This document shows, one piece after another, positions 8,707-16,456 of a stretch of 64,000 nucleotides of DNA; the stretch's first letter is position 1; every line of letters starts with the position of its first letter. The stretch comes from Cryptosporangium aurantiacum. Its GTDB lineage: Bacteria; Actinomycetota; Actinomycetes; Mycobacteriales; Cryptosporangiaceae. The translations under genes were made by a program, and so were the position numbers. The stretch is from positions 37,001-101,000 of the forward strand of contig NZ_FRCS01000022.1 in assembly GCF_900143005.1 (NCBI RefSeq), written 5' to 3'. A model generated the notes under the pieces. The model did no database searches. It was not told where the DNA came from and worked only from the letters and a program-made list of their open reading frames with translations.

Positions 8707-10253
8707 GGCGGGGGAGCGAGAGGCGGGGGAGCGACCTGCGCGCGTTCGACCGGTCCGGGATACACCGCGGGCCGGACGGCGTCGCCCGGTACAGCGTCTC
8801 CCGGCACGGCGAACGGCCCGAGTCGCTGATCCACGCGCTCCGGGCGACCGTCGACCGCGAGCCGGGCACCGAGGCCATCGTCGAGGTCGACGGGCCGCGG
8901 TGGACCTACCGACAGCTCTGGGACCGGGCCGCCGCCGTGGCGGCCGGCCTCCGGGACGACGGCGTCCGTGCCGGTGAGCGCGTGCTGGTCGCGCTGCCCA
9001 GCGGCGCCGACTGGTGCGCCGCCTTCTACGGCGTGCTGCTCGCCGGCGCGGTCGCCGTACCGGTCAACCCGCGGTCGACCGGCCCGGAGATCGCCCACGT
9101 GCGCGACGACGCCGGTGCCGTTCGCGTTCTGGAAGCCGGTCGCTTGCCGGCCGGCCGCAGCGGGCCGGACGAACCGGCGCCGGGCGCGAACGATGTCGCG
9201 GCGATCTTCTACACGAGCGGAACCACCGGTCGTCCGAAAGGGGCGGTCACCACGCACGCCAACTTCCTGGCCAACACCGAGACCGCCCGCCGGGTGCTCG
9301 GCATCGACCAGGCCCCGGTGTGGCGAAGCCTGGTCTCGGTGCCGCTGCACCACGTCACCGGCTGCAACAGCCAGCTTCTTCCGGCCTGCGAGGTCGGGGG
9401 GACGACGGTCGTGCTGCCCCGCTTCGACGTGGCCCGGTTCCTGCGGACGGTCGAGGACGAGCGGATCACCGCGCTGATGTCGGTGCCGTCGGTCTATCAG
9501 CTCGCGCTGGCGGCACGAGCGATCGACCGCACGGACACCTCGGCCGTGCGCTCGATCACCTACGGCGGCGCCCCGATGCCGCCGGACGTCGTCACCGGCC
9601 TGCGGACCGCGTTCCCGAAGGCCCGGCTGGGCAGCGGCTACGGTCTCACCGAGACCGCCTCGTTCACCGCGTACCTCCCGCACGAGCAGGTACTGACGGC
9701 CGCGGCGGACGTCGTCGGCTTCCCCGTTCCGGTGGTCGACCTCGCGCTCTCCGACCCGGCTCCGGACGGGGTCGGAGAGCTCCTGGTACGCGGGCCGAAC
9801 GTGGTGCGTGGGTACTGGAACAACCCGGACGCGACCGCCCGGACGTTCGGCGACGGCTGGCTACGCACCGGTGACCTGGCGCGGATCGACGAGGACGGCG
9901 CCGTCCACCTCGTCGACCGGGCGAAGGACATGATCGTCCGAGGCGGGGAGAACGTGTACTCCGCCGAGGTGGAGCGGGTCTTCTCCGGCCACCCGGACGT
10001 CGTCGAGGTCGCGGTCGTGGCGGTGCCGGATCGGCTGGCCGGTGAACGGGTCGCGGCCGCCGTCGTGCTGCGCCCCGGGGACGAGGCGCCGCCGCTGCGT
10101 CCGATCTGGCGTTTCGTCCGCGAGCACCTGGCCCGGTACAAGGTGCCCGACCTGGTGGCGGTGTGGCGGGGGCCGCTGCCCCGGAACCCCGGCGGCAAGG
10201 TCGACAAGGCAGCGGTACGTGCGACCGCCGGATGGCGGGTGGCACCCCGGTGA
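8703..10253 (+). CDS. AMP-forming acyl-CoA/acyl-ACP ligase (class I adenylate-forming)
   Basis: ANL-superfamily ligase, about 516 residues. Motif A3 is YTSGTTGRPKG (170-180), followed by GYGLTETASF (A5), WLRTGDLARIDEDG (A7), KDMIVRGGENVYSAEVE (A8) and the catalytic C-terminal lysine in RNPGGKVDK (A10). All are intact, so it should adenylate a carboxylic acid and transfer it to CoA or the ACP. The GTG at 8703 is chosen because it overlaps the SnoaL stop. It belongs to a different family from the PaaK-type ligase at 5102, so the cluster has two independent activating enzymes, perhaps for an aryl starter and a fatty or product acid. Confidence 0.92.
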   Translation: MRRGSERRGSDLRAFDRSGIHRGPDGVARYSVSRHGERPESLIHALRATVDREPGTEAIVEVDGPRWTYRQLWDRAAAVAAGLRDDGVRAGERVLVALPSGADWCAAFYGVLLAGAVAVPVNPRSTGPEIAHVRDDAGAVRVLEAGRLPAGRSGPDEPAPGANDVAAIFYTSGTTGRPKGAVTTHANFLANTETARRVLGIDQAPVWRSLVSVPLHHVTGCNSQLLPACEVGGTTVVLPRFDVARFLRTVEDERITALMSVPSVYQLALAARAIDRTDTSAVRSITYGGAPMPPDVVTGLRTAFPKARLGSGYGLTETASFTAYLPHEQVLTAAADVVGFPVPVVDLALSDPAPDGVGELLVRGPNVVRGYWNNPDATARTFGDGWLRTGDLARIDEDGAVHLVDRAKDMIVRGGENVYSAEVERVFSGHPDVVEVAVVAVPDRLAGERVAAAVVLRPGDEAPPLRPIWRFVREHLARYKVPDLVAVWRGPLPRNPGGKVDKAAVRATAGWRVAPR

Positions 10254-10302
10254 AGCCGAGACCGGTCCGCCGGACCCTGATCCGATCGACGGGAGAGACG
10301 TC

Positions 10303-11145
10303 ATGAGCGGGCTGCTCGACGGCAAGCGCATCCTCGTCACCGGCGTGCTGACGGACGCGTCGATCGCGTTCCACGTCGCCGCGCTGGCGCAGCGGGAGGG
10401 CGCCCAGGTGGTGCTGACCGGATACGGGCGGATGTCGCTGGTGGAACGGGTGGCCCGCCGGCTGCCGGTGACGCCGCCCGTCGTCGAGCTGGACGTCACC
10501 GACCCGGCGCAGCTCGACGGGCTGGCCGACCGGGTGCGCACGCACTGCGACGGGCTCGACGGCGTGGTGCACGCGATCGGGTTCGCGCCGCTGCCCGCGC
10601 TCGGCGGGAACTTCCTGGCCACGCCGTGGGCGGATGCCGCTACCGCGTTCCAGGTGTCCGCGTACTCGCTGCAGGCGCTCAGCGTGGCGACGTTGCCGCT
10701 GTTCGACCGGGACGGCGGCGCGATCGTCGGGCTGGACTTCGACGCACGGGTCGCCTGGCCGGGATACGACTGGATGGGCGTCGCGAAGGCCGGCCTGGAG
10801 TCCTGCGCCCGGTACCTGGCCGCCTACCTGGGTCCGCGCGGGATCCGGGTCAACCTGGTGGCGGCCGGCCCGTTGCGGACCAAGGCCGCGACCAGCCTGT
10901 CGACGTTCGCCGAGTTCTCCGACGTCTGGCCGCGGAGAGCGCCGCTCGGCTGGTCGGTGGACGACCCGAGTGCGGCGGCGCGCGCCTGCGTGTTGTTCCT
11001 CTCCGACTGGCTCCCGGCGACGACCGGCGAGATCCTGCACGTCGACGGCGGCGCGCATGCGGTCGGAAGCTTCCCGGCGGGGACCGGAGCGCCTACGGAG
11101 GCGTCGCGGCCAGCCGTTCGCTCACCAGTTCCTGGACGACGGTGA
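10303..11145 (+). CDS. InhA-type NADH-dependent enoyl-ACP reductase
   Basis: Enoyl-ACP reductase very similar in layout to mycobacterial InhA: the N-terminus GLLDGKRILVTG, D64-V65, HAIGF, catalytic Tyr155 and Lys162 in YDWMGVAK, and LSDWLPATTGEILHVDGGAH. It would reduce 2-enoyl-ACP thioesters. The residue matching InhA Ser94 is Ala91 (HAIGF instead of HSIGF). The mature fold should end near HVDGGAH; the frame continues about 20 residues (to 280 aa) and runs 53 bases into the convergent LysR gene. GGGAGAG at 10291-10297 precedes the ATG. It could be a pathway enzyme, a resistant duplicate of a target enzyme, or the housekeeping gene. Confidence 0.9.
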   Translation: MSGLLDGKRILVTGVLTDASIAFHVAALAQREGAQVVLTGYGRMSLVERVARRLPVTPPVVELDVTDPAQLDGLADRVRTHCDGLDGVVHAIGFAPLPALGGNFLATPWADAATAFQVSAYSLQALSVATLPLFDRDGGAIVGLDFDARVAWPGYDWMGVAKAGLESCARYLAAYLGPRGIRVNLVAAGPLRTKAATSLSTFAEFSDVWPRRAPLGWSVDDPSAAARACVLFLSDWLPATTGEILHVDGGAHAVGSFPAGTGAPTEASRPAVRSPVPGRR

Positions 11146-11989
11146 GGAGGCCGGAGTCGTCGGACGCCCGCCAGACCATCCGGAGCTCCTCGGAGACCGG
11201 CGGGTCGAGCAGCGGCAACCGGACGACGCCGGGGTCGCTGAACTCATCGGCGCGGGAACGGCTCACCAGCGCGACGCCGTGGCCCGCGGCGACCAGCACC
11301 GGGATCGCGCTGGCGTGCTCGATCTCGTACACCGGCTCGGACGGCGTCTCGTCCCGGCGGGCCAGCCGGGTGATCCGGTCGTACAGCACCGGGTTGAGGT
11401 CGCGCCGGAACAGCACCAGCGGCTCGGCGGACAGGTCGTCGAGGCGCACCCGGCCTCGAGCCGCCAGCGGGTGGGCGTCGGGGAGCAGCACGACGAACGG
11501 CTCCCGCAGCAGCACACGGGACCCGAAGGCCGGATCGGTGATGCCGCCGAGAACGAACCCGACGTGCAGCCGGTGCCGGCGGAGCGCCTCCATCTGCTCC
11601 GCCGTCCACAACTGATGCAGCACCGGCGTCACGCCGGGATACCGCTCGCGGAGCCGGCCGAGCAGCGTCGGCAGAACCCGGCGGGCTGCGGTGGCCACAA
11701 AGCCGACCGACAGCCTGCCCAACTCGCCGCGGGCGGCCCGGCGGGCGGTCTCGGCGGCCTCGTCAGCCTGCTGCAGCGTGCGGCGTGCCTCCTCGACGAA
11801 CACCTCGCCGGCCGTCGTCAGCCGGATCTTGTTGCTGCTGACCTCCAGCAGCCGGACGCCCAGCTGCCGCTCCAACCGCCGGATCTGCTGGCTGAAGGCG
11901 GGCTGGGTGATGTGCATCAGCGCCGCCGCCCGGCCGAGGTGCAGCTCCTCGGCGGCGACGAGGAAGTACCTCAGCTGGCGCAGTTCCAT
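11093..11989 (-). CDS. LysR-family transcriptional regulator, proximal copy
   Basis: 298-residue LysR regulator: N-terminal winged helix (ELRQLRYFLVAAEELHLGRAAALM, with ITQPAFSQQIRRLE as recognition helix) and a C-terminal effector-binding domain with two Rossmann-like lobes. The effector is probably a pathway intermediate or aromatic acid. It lies 14 bases downstream of a second LysR gene in the same direction, so both are likely cotranscribed from the 12919-13243 region. Its 3' end overlaps the reductase gene by 53 bases. The start ATG at 11989 begins the canonical MELRQLRYF; an upstream open frame is rejected because it would run through the neighbouring LysR gene. Confidence 0.93.
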   Translation of the reverse strand: MELRQLRYFLVAAEELHLGRAAALMHITQPAFSQQIRRLERQLGVRLLEVSSNKIRLTTAGEVFVEEARRTLQQADEAAETARRAARGELGRLSVGFVATAARRVLPTLLGRLRERYPGVTPVLHQLWTAEQMEALRRHRLHVGFVLGGITDPAFGSRVLLREPFVVLLPDAHPLAARGRVRLDDLSAEPLVLFRRDLNPVLYDRITRLARRDETPSEPVYEIEHASAIPVLVAAGHGVALVSRSRADEFSDPGVVRLPLLDPPVSEELRMVWRASDDSGLLTVVQELVSERLAATPP

Positions 11990-12003
11990 CGTGTCCGCAT
12001 TCC

Positions 12004-12918
12004 TCAGGCCGCATCTCGCCGGTCGGTGACCGCGTCGACCGCGTCGATCATGGTGTCGAGCAGGCCCGAACCGGCCTCGGAACGCCAGACCATCACCACG
12101 TCGACGGTCACGCCCTCGCCGGCCAGGCCGCGCGTGACGACGCCCGGGGAGGACGACCGGGCCGCGCGCGCCGCCGACGCCAGCGCGACCGCGTGACCGG
12201 CGGCGACCATCACCGGGATCGCGCTCGGGTGGGAGACCGCGTGCCGGATGTCGGGGTTCGCGCCGACGTTCCGCGCGGTCCGGTGGACCTGGTTGTGCAC
12301 GGCCGGGCTCAGCTCCCGATCGAAGAACACCTGCGGCTCGCGGGCGAGCGCGGACATCGAGACCAGGCTGCCCTCGGCGAGCCGGTGCCCGGCAGGGAGC
12401 AGCGCGACCAGCGGCTCGCGCAGGACGACCCGGGTGCGCAAGCCGGTGTCGCGGACCGGCCCGAACACGAACCCGAGGTCGAGGTCGCCGGTGAGCACCG
12501 CGTCGACCTGCTGCGCGGTCCACAGGTCGTGCAGGACGACGTCCGCCTCCGGGTAGCGACGCCAGAACGCCCGGAGCGCGCGGGGGAGCAGGCGGGTGGC
12601 GGCCGGGCAGTTGAACCCGATGTGGAGCGGCCGGGCACTGCCCCGGCAGGCGTCGCGCCGGTCCGAGTGCTGGGCGGCCTGCTCCGCTTTGCGCGCCTGC
12701 CGAATCACCCGCTGCGCTTTCACCAGCAGGACCTCACCGGCTTCGGTGAGTTGTACGTGATGCGAATTGCGATCGAAGAGGCGGACGCCGAGATCGGCTT
12801 CCAGCCGCTGGATCTGCTGGGTGAGCGAGGGCTGCGTGATGTGCATCGACCGGGCGGCTCTGCCGAAGTGCAGCTCCTGCGCGGTCGTTATGAAGTACTG
12901 CAGCTGACGCAGTTCCAC
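12004..12918 (-). CDS. LysR-family transcriptional regulator, distal copy
   Basis: 304-residue LysR regulator with the same opening (MELRQLQYFITTAQELHFGRA) and HTH HITQPSLTQQIQRLE as the neighbouring copy, so the pair probably arose by duplication. It is divergent from the SDR/ketosynthase operon across 325 bases that hold two interleaved inverted repeats. LysR proteins classically bind such divergent regions, repress themselves and activate the facing operon with an effector, so it is the best candidate regulator of the second half of the cluster. Confidence 0.93.
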   Translation of the reverse strand: MELRQLQYFITTAQELHFGRAARSMHITQPSLTQQIQRLEADLGVRLFDRNSHHVQLTEAGEVLLVKAQRVIRQARKAEQAAQHSDRRDACRGSARPLHIGFNCPAATRLLPRALRAFWRRYPEADVVLHDLWTAQQVDAVLTGDLDLGFVFGPVRDTGLRTRVVLREPLVALLPAGHRLAEGSLVSMSALAREPQVFFDRELSPAVHNQVHRTARNVGANPDIRHAVSHPSAIPVMVAAGHAVALASAARAARSSSPGVVTRGLAGEGVTVDVVMVWRSEAGSGLLDTMIDAVDAVTDRRDAA

Positions 12919-13243
12919 GGAAAGTCCTCCCAGTCGATGGAAGGGTGCGGCCGGCCCAACGCTGCGCCTGCCCCGAGGCTATCCACTCCGGTCAGCCGGA
13001 GGAACGTATGCGGAGTAGATAGAACACGTTCCGTCTGCTGAACAACAGTCGAACTCCGGAAATGACCGGCCACGGCAACCAACGCGGCATGAAATGTGGG
13101 TATCCATTGTGGTCGCCGGATTGCGGGCGGCGAATTCTGCACAGCCTATCGCCGTCCACGGAACTGAATATTGCTGCGGGCAGATTCTCTGCGTTGAGTA
13201 ATTCGCAGCTAATCGCTTACCGACCCTCGCGAAGGGCTCTGCC
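12919..13243. promoter_or_regulatory. Divergent LysR/SDR control region with two interleaved dyads
   Basis: 325 bases without a gene. Dyad 1: ATCCACTCCG (12981-12990) and CGGAGTAGAT (13011-13020), complementary at 9 of 10 positions with a 20-base spacer. Dyad 2: GGAACGT (13001-13007) and ACGTTCC (13026-13032), perfect over 7 bases with an 18-base spacer. The dyads overlap, which would suit two LysR dimers or tetramer states competing. No confident -35/-10 pair was identified. The region is noticeably less GC-rich than the genes. Confidence 0.65.
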
Positions 13244-14044
13244 GTGACCCTCCAGGATCCGAGACCGACGGTCGTCGTGACCGGTGCCGCCGCAGGTATC
13301 GGTCGCACCGTGGCCGAAGCGTTCGCCGGGACCGAAGCGCCCGGGGGGACCGCGGCGACCGTGTTCGCGATCGACCGGAACGCAGCGGGGCTGGACTCGC
13401 TGGCCGCCGCGTCGCCCACGGTGGTGCCGGTGTGCGCGGACCTGACCGACCCGCCGTTCCCCGCCCGGATGGCGGGGCTCGTCGCCGACGCCGGTGGGCG
13501 CGTGGACGTGCTCGCACACGTCGCGGGCCGCTACCGGGCCGGGACGCTCAGCGGCGAGGGCGAGGGCGAGGGCGAGGGCGAGGGCGAGAGCGGGGGTGCG
13601 GCCGCGCTCGCGGAGTTGTTCGCCGTGCACGTCACCGCTCCGAGCCTGCTCACTCAGGCTCTGCTCCCGGCGCTGGAGCGGGCGGCAGGCGCGGTCGTCA
13701 TGGTCTCCAGCACGTTCGGTCATCGAGCATCCCGGACCGCGCACGGTTACGCGGCGACGAAGGCGGCGGTCGAGTCGCTGACCCGGTCCTGGGCGATCGA
13801 ACTCGCACCCCGCGGTATCCGGGTCAACGCGGTCGCGCCCGGGCCCACCGAGACCGGGATCCTCGCCGCCTCCGGGATGGACCGGGACGCGGTCACCGCG
13901 CAGCGGGCCGCCGAGCGCGAGCGGGTCCCGCTGCGCCGGCTCGGCAGGCCGGACGAGATCGCCGGGTGGATCGTCGCGCTGGCCCGGCCGGGTTGGACGA
14001 CCGGACAGGTGGTTTCCGTGGATGGAGGACTCAGCCATGCGTGA
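13244..14044 (+). CDS. Short-chain dehydrogenase/reductase (FabG-like), copy 2
   Basis: SDR of 266 residues and sister of the SDR at 7443. Cofactor motif TGAAAGIG, AHVAGRY in the NNAG position (variant), catalytic Ser in MVSSTFGH and Tyr/Lys in GYAATK, then IRVNAVAPGPTETGILAASG. Between the NNAG strand and the active-site helix it carries an in-frame (Gly-Glu)6 tract from a GAGGGC hexanucleotide repeat (13556-13591), absent from the sister copy, probably a flexible loop. GTG start at 13244. It overlaps the ketosynthase start by 8 bases and is the first gene facing the LysR pair. Confidence 0.9.
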   Translation: MTLQDPRPTVVVTGAAAGIGRTVAEAFAGTEAPGGTAATVFAIDRNAAGLDSLAAASPTVVPVCADLTDPPFPARMAGLVADAGGRVDVLAHVAGRYRAGTLSGEGEGEGEGEGESGGAAALAELFAVHVTAPSLLTQALLPALERAAGAVVMVSSTFGHRASRTAHGYAATKAAVESLTRSWAIELAPRGIRVNAVAPGPTETGILAASGMDRDAVTAQRAAERERVPLRRLGRPDEIAGWIVALARPGWTTGQVVSVDGGLSHA

Positions 14045-15317
14045 GCAAGTCGTGGTCACCGGTCTGGGTGCGGTGTCGCCCTACGGGGTCGGCGTTCCCC
14101 GGCTGATCGCCGGCCTGTACGCCGGGGAGCCGACGGCGACCAAGGTGACCCGCTTCGACGCCGACGCGCATCCGGCCCGGATCGCCTGCGAGGTGCCGAA
14201 CTTCGTACCCGGTGAGTGGCTACCGCGAAAGCTGGTCAGCCAACTCGACCCGTTCGCCCAGTACGGCGTCGTCGCCGCCGAGGAAGCGCTGACCCAGGCC
14301 GGGCTGCTCGCCCCGCGCGACGCGGCCGGCCAGCCATCGGCTGCCCTGCCGTTGGCCGACGGGATCGACGCCGACCGCGTCGCGACGCTGATCACGTCGA
14401 GTGCCGGCGGCATCTCCGAGATGCTGACCCAGCACGCCCGGCTGCTCACCGGCGGGCCGCGCCGCGTCCGCCCGTTCTTCGCGATCGCGATGCCGATCAA
14501 CCTGGTGTCCGGGCAGGTAGCGATCCGGCACGGGCTGCGCGGGCCGTCGTTCTCGGTGGTGTCGGCCTGCGCGAGCGCGACCGACTCGATCGGCGTCGGA
14601 CTGGACCTGATCCGGGCAGGCCGGGCCGATGTCGTGGTGGCGGGCGGGGCCGAGGCGACGATCAACCCGCTCACGATGGCGGCCTTCGGCATCGTGGGCG
14701 CGCTGAGCAAGCGCAACGACGACCCGGCCGCCGCGAGCCGACCGTTCGACCGGGACCGCGACGGCTTCGTGATGGGCGAGGGCGCCGGCGTCGTGGTGTT
14801 CGAGCGGGCCGCGCACGCGGCCGCCCGGGGCGCGGTCCCGCTGGCCGAACTGGCCGGCTACGGGATCAGCAACGACGCCTACCACCCGAGCGGACCGCAC
14901 CCCGACGCCGACGGAGCGATCCGCGCGCTGCGCCTGGCGCTGGCCGACGCCGACCTCGCGCCGTCCGACGTCGACCACGTCAACGCACACGGCACGTCGA
15001 CGCCGGCCAACGACCGCACCGAAGCGATGGCCGTTCGCGCCGTCCTTGGTCCGCACGCCGACCGCACGTCGGTGACCAGCACCAAGTCGGCGGTCGGCCA
15101 TCTGCTCGGCGCGGCCGGAGCGGTGGAGTCGATTGCCACGATCGAGGCCGTACGCCGCCAGGAGATCGCGCCCACGCTCAACCTCGACCACCAGGACCCG
15201 GACTGCCCGCTCGACGTGGTCCACGGCGGGCCGCGGGCGACCGCAGTACGGGTGGCGTGCAGCAACTCGTTCGGTTTCGGCGGCCACAACGGCGTCCTGG
15301 TCTACCGGGGGCTCTGA
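14037..15317 (+). CDS. Beta-ketoacyl-ACP synthase (FabF/KAS II-like)
   Basis: Decarboxylating ketosynthase, 426 residues. Active-site Cys178 in VVSACASATDSIG, His318 in NAHGTSTPAND and His355 in KSAVGHLLGAAGAVE are all present, so it should be an active KAS and not a chain-length factor. It would condense an acyl group (possibly aryl-primed) with malonyl-ACP. The ATG at 14037 is chosen because GGAGGA lies seven bases upstream; an in-frame ATG at 14022 would place that Shine-Dalgarno inside the gene. No malonyltransferase, chain-length factor or dehydratase of FabZ type is encoded nearby, so those would come from primary metabolism. It overlaps the SDR end and the next gene by one base. Confidence 0.93.
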   Translation: MREQVVVTGLGAVSPYGVGVPRLIAGLYAGEPTATKVTRFDADAHPARIACEVPNFVPGEWLPRKLVSQLDPFAQYGVVAAEEALTQAGLLAPRDAAGQPSAALPLADGIDADRVATLITSSAGGISEMLTQHARLLTGGPRRVRPFFAIAMPINLVSGQVAIRHGLRGPSFSVVSACASATDSIGVGLDLIRAGRADVVVAGGAEATINPLTMAAFGIVGALSKRNDDPAAASRPFDRDRDGFVMGEGAGVVVFERAAHAAARGAVPLAELAGYGISNDAYHPSGPHPDADGAIRALRLALADADLAPSDVDHVNAHGTSTPANDRTEAMAVRAVLGPHADRTSVTSTKSAVGHLLGAAGAVESIATIEAVRRQEIAPTLNLDHQDPDCPLDVVHGGPRATAVRVACSNSFGFGGHNGVLVYRGL

Positions 15318-16441
15318 TGGGCACCACCGATTGCATCGTGGTCGGCGCCGGTCCGACCGGGCTGATGACCGCGCTGTTGCTGGGCCGCTCCGGGCACAGC
15401 GTCCTGGTACTGGAGCGGCAGCCGACGCCGCTCCCGCCGCCCGGCGGCGTCGTGCTGCAGCCGGCGACGCTCGGCCTGTTCGACCAGTTCGGGACGTTGC
15501 CGATGCTGGAGGCGGTCGGCTCGCGGATCGCGGGTGTCGACGAGATCACCGGCGGCGGCGTCACCTACGCGCCGGACTACGCGGACCTGCCGGACGTCGC
15601 GGTGCCCTACGCGCTCACTGTCCCGCTCCGCGTGTTGCGAGACGTCCTCGGCGGGATGGTGGCGGCGCAGGACGGCGTCCGCGTGGAGTTCGGCGCGGAG
15701 GTGACCGCCATCGACCAGGACGCGGCCGGGTGCGTCGTCCACAGCGGGACGGCCCGCCGGACCCGCTACGTCATCGGGGCTGACGGCAAGTACTCCACGG
15801 TCCGGACGGTCGCCGGATTCGTGGCGGACGTCCGGCCGCTGCCCCGGCGCCAGTTGATCCTTCGCGCTCCGCGTCCGGACGGGTGGCCCGACCGGATCCG
15901 CAGCCACCGGGGCGACCGTCCGTTCGTGGTGATTCCCAGCACCCCGGAGACGATCCACGTGTTCGGCGACGTCGTGGCGGCCGAGCCGGCGGCGGCGCTC
16001 GAGGAACTGTGCCGCGCGGTCGCGCCGACCGCGCCGGAGCTGAGCCGGCTGCTCCGGTCGTCGGCCGACCCGGTCGCCCTGATCCGGCATCACCTGGTCA
16101 CGGTGGAGCGCTGGGTCCGCGACCGCGTGGCGCTGCTCGGCGACTCGGCGCACAGCGTCCACCCCTACGGAGGGCAGGGCATCAACCTCGGGTTGCAGGA
16201 CGCCGTCCTGCTCTGCCGCGCCCTCGACCGCTGCCTGGATCCCGAGCGCCCCGACCCGGCGGCGCCGGCCGAGTACGAGGCGCTCCGGCGCCCGTTCGTC
16301 GAGACGTTCCAGCGCTACCAAGAGACGTTGCTCAGCACCGAGCCGGGCGATTCGCCGCTGTATCGCACGGCCTTCGCCGAGCTGGCGCTCGGCCAGCCGG
16401 AACTCCGCCCGTTGCTGCGCGCAGCGACGGCACCCGGATAG
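15317..16441 (+). CDS. Class A FAD-dependent monooxygenase
   Basis: 374-residue aromatic-hydroxylase-like flavoprotein: FAD Rossmann motif GAGPTGLMTAL, the DG motif IGADGKYSTVR, and GDSAHSVHPYGGQGINLGLQDA, which binds the FAD pyrophosphate/ribityl chain. Members such as UbiH/PHBH-like enzymes hydroxylate phenols using NAD(P)H and O2 in one polypeptide. It fits oxygenation of the aryl group or of the extended chain. The start ATG overlaps the ketosynthase stop (TGATG). A gap of 15 bases with a strong AGGAGGA precedes the next gene. Confidence 0.9.
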   Translation: MGTTDCIVVGAGPTGLMTALLLGRSGHSVLVLERQPTPLPPPGGVVLQPATLGLFDQFGTLPMLEAVGSRIAGVDEITGGGVTYAPDYADLPDVAVPYALTVPLRVLRDVLGGMVAAQDGVRVEFGAEVTAIDQDAAGCVVHSGTARRTRYVIGADGKYSTVRTVAGFVADVRPLPRRQLILRAPRPDGWPDRIRSHRGDRPFVVIPSTPETIHVFGDVVAAEPAAALEELCRAVAPTAPELSRLLRSSADPVALIRHHLVTVERWVRDRVALLGDSAHSVHPYGGQGINLGLQDAVLLCRALDRCLDPERPDPAAPAEYEALRRPFVETFQRYQETLLSTEPGDSPLYRTAFAELALGQPELRPLLRAATAPG

Positions 16442-16456
16442 TCCACAGGAGGAAGA

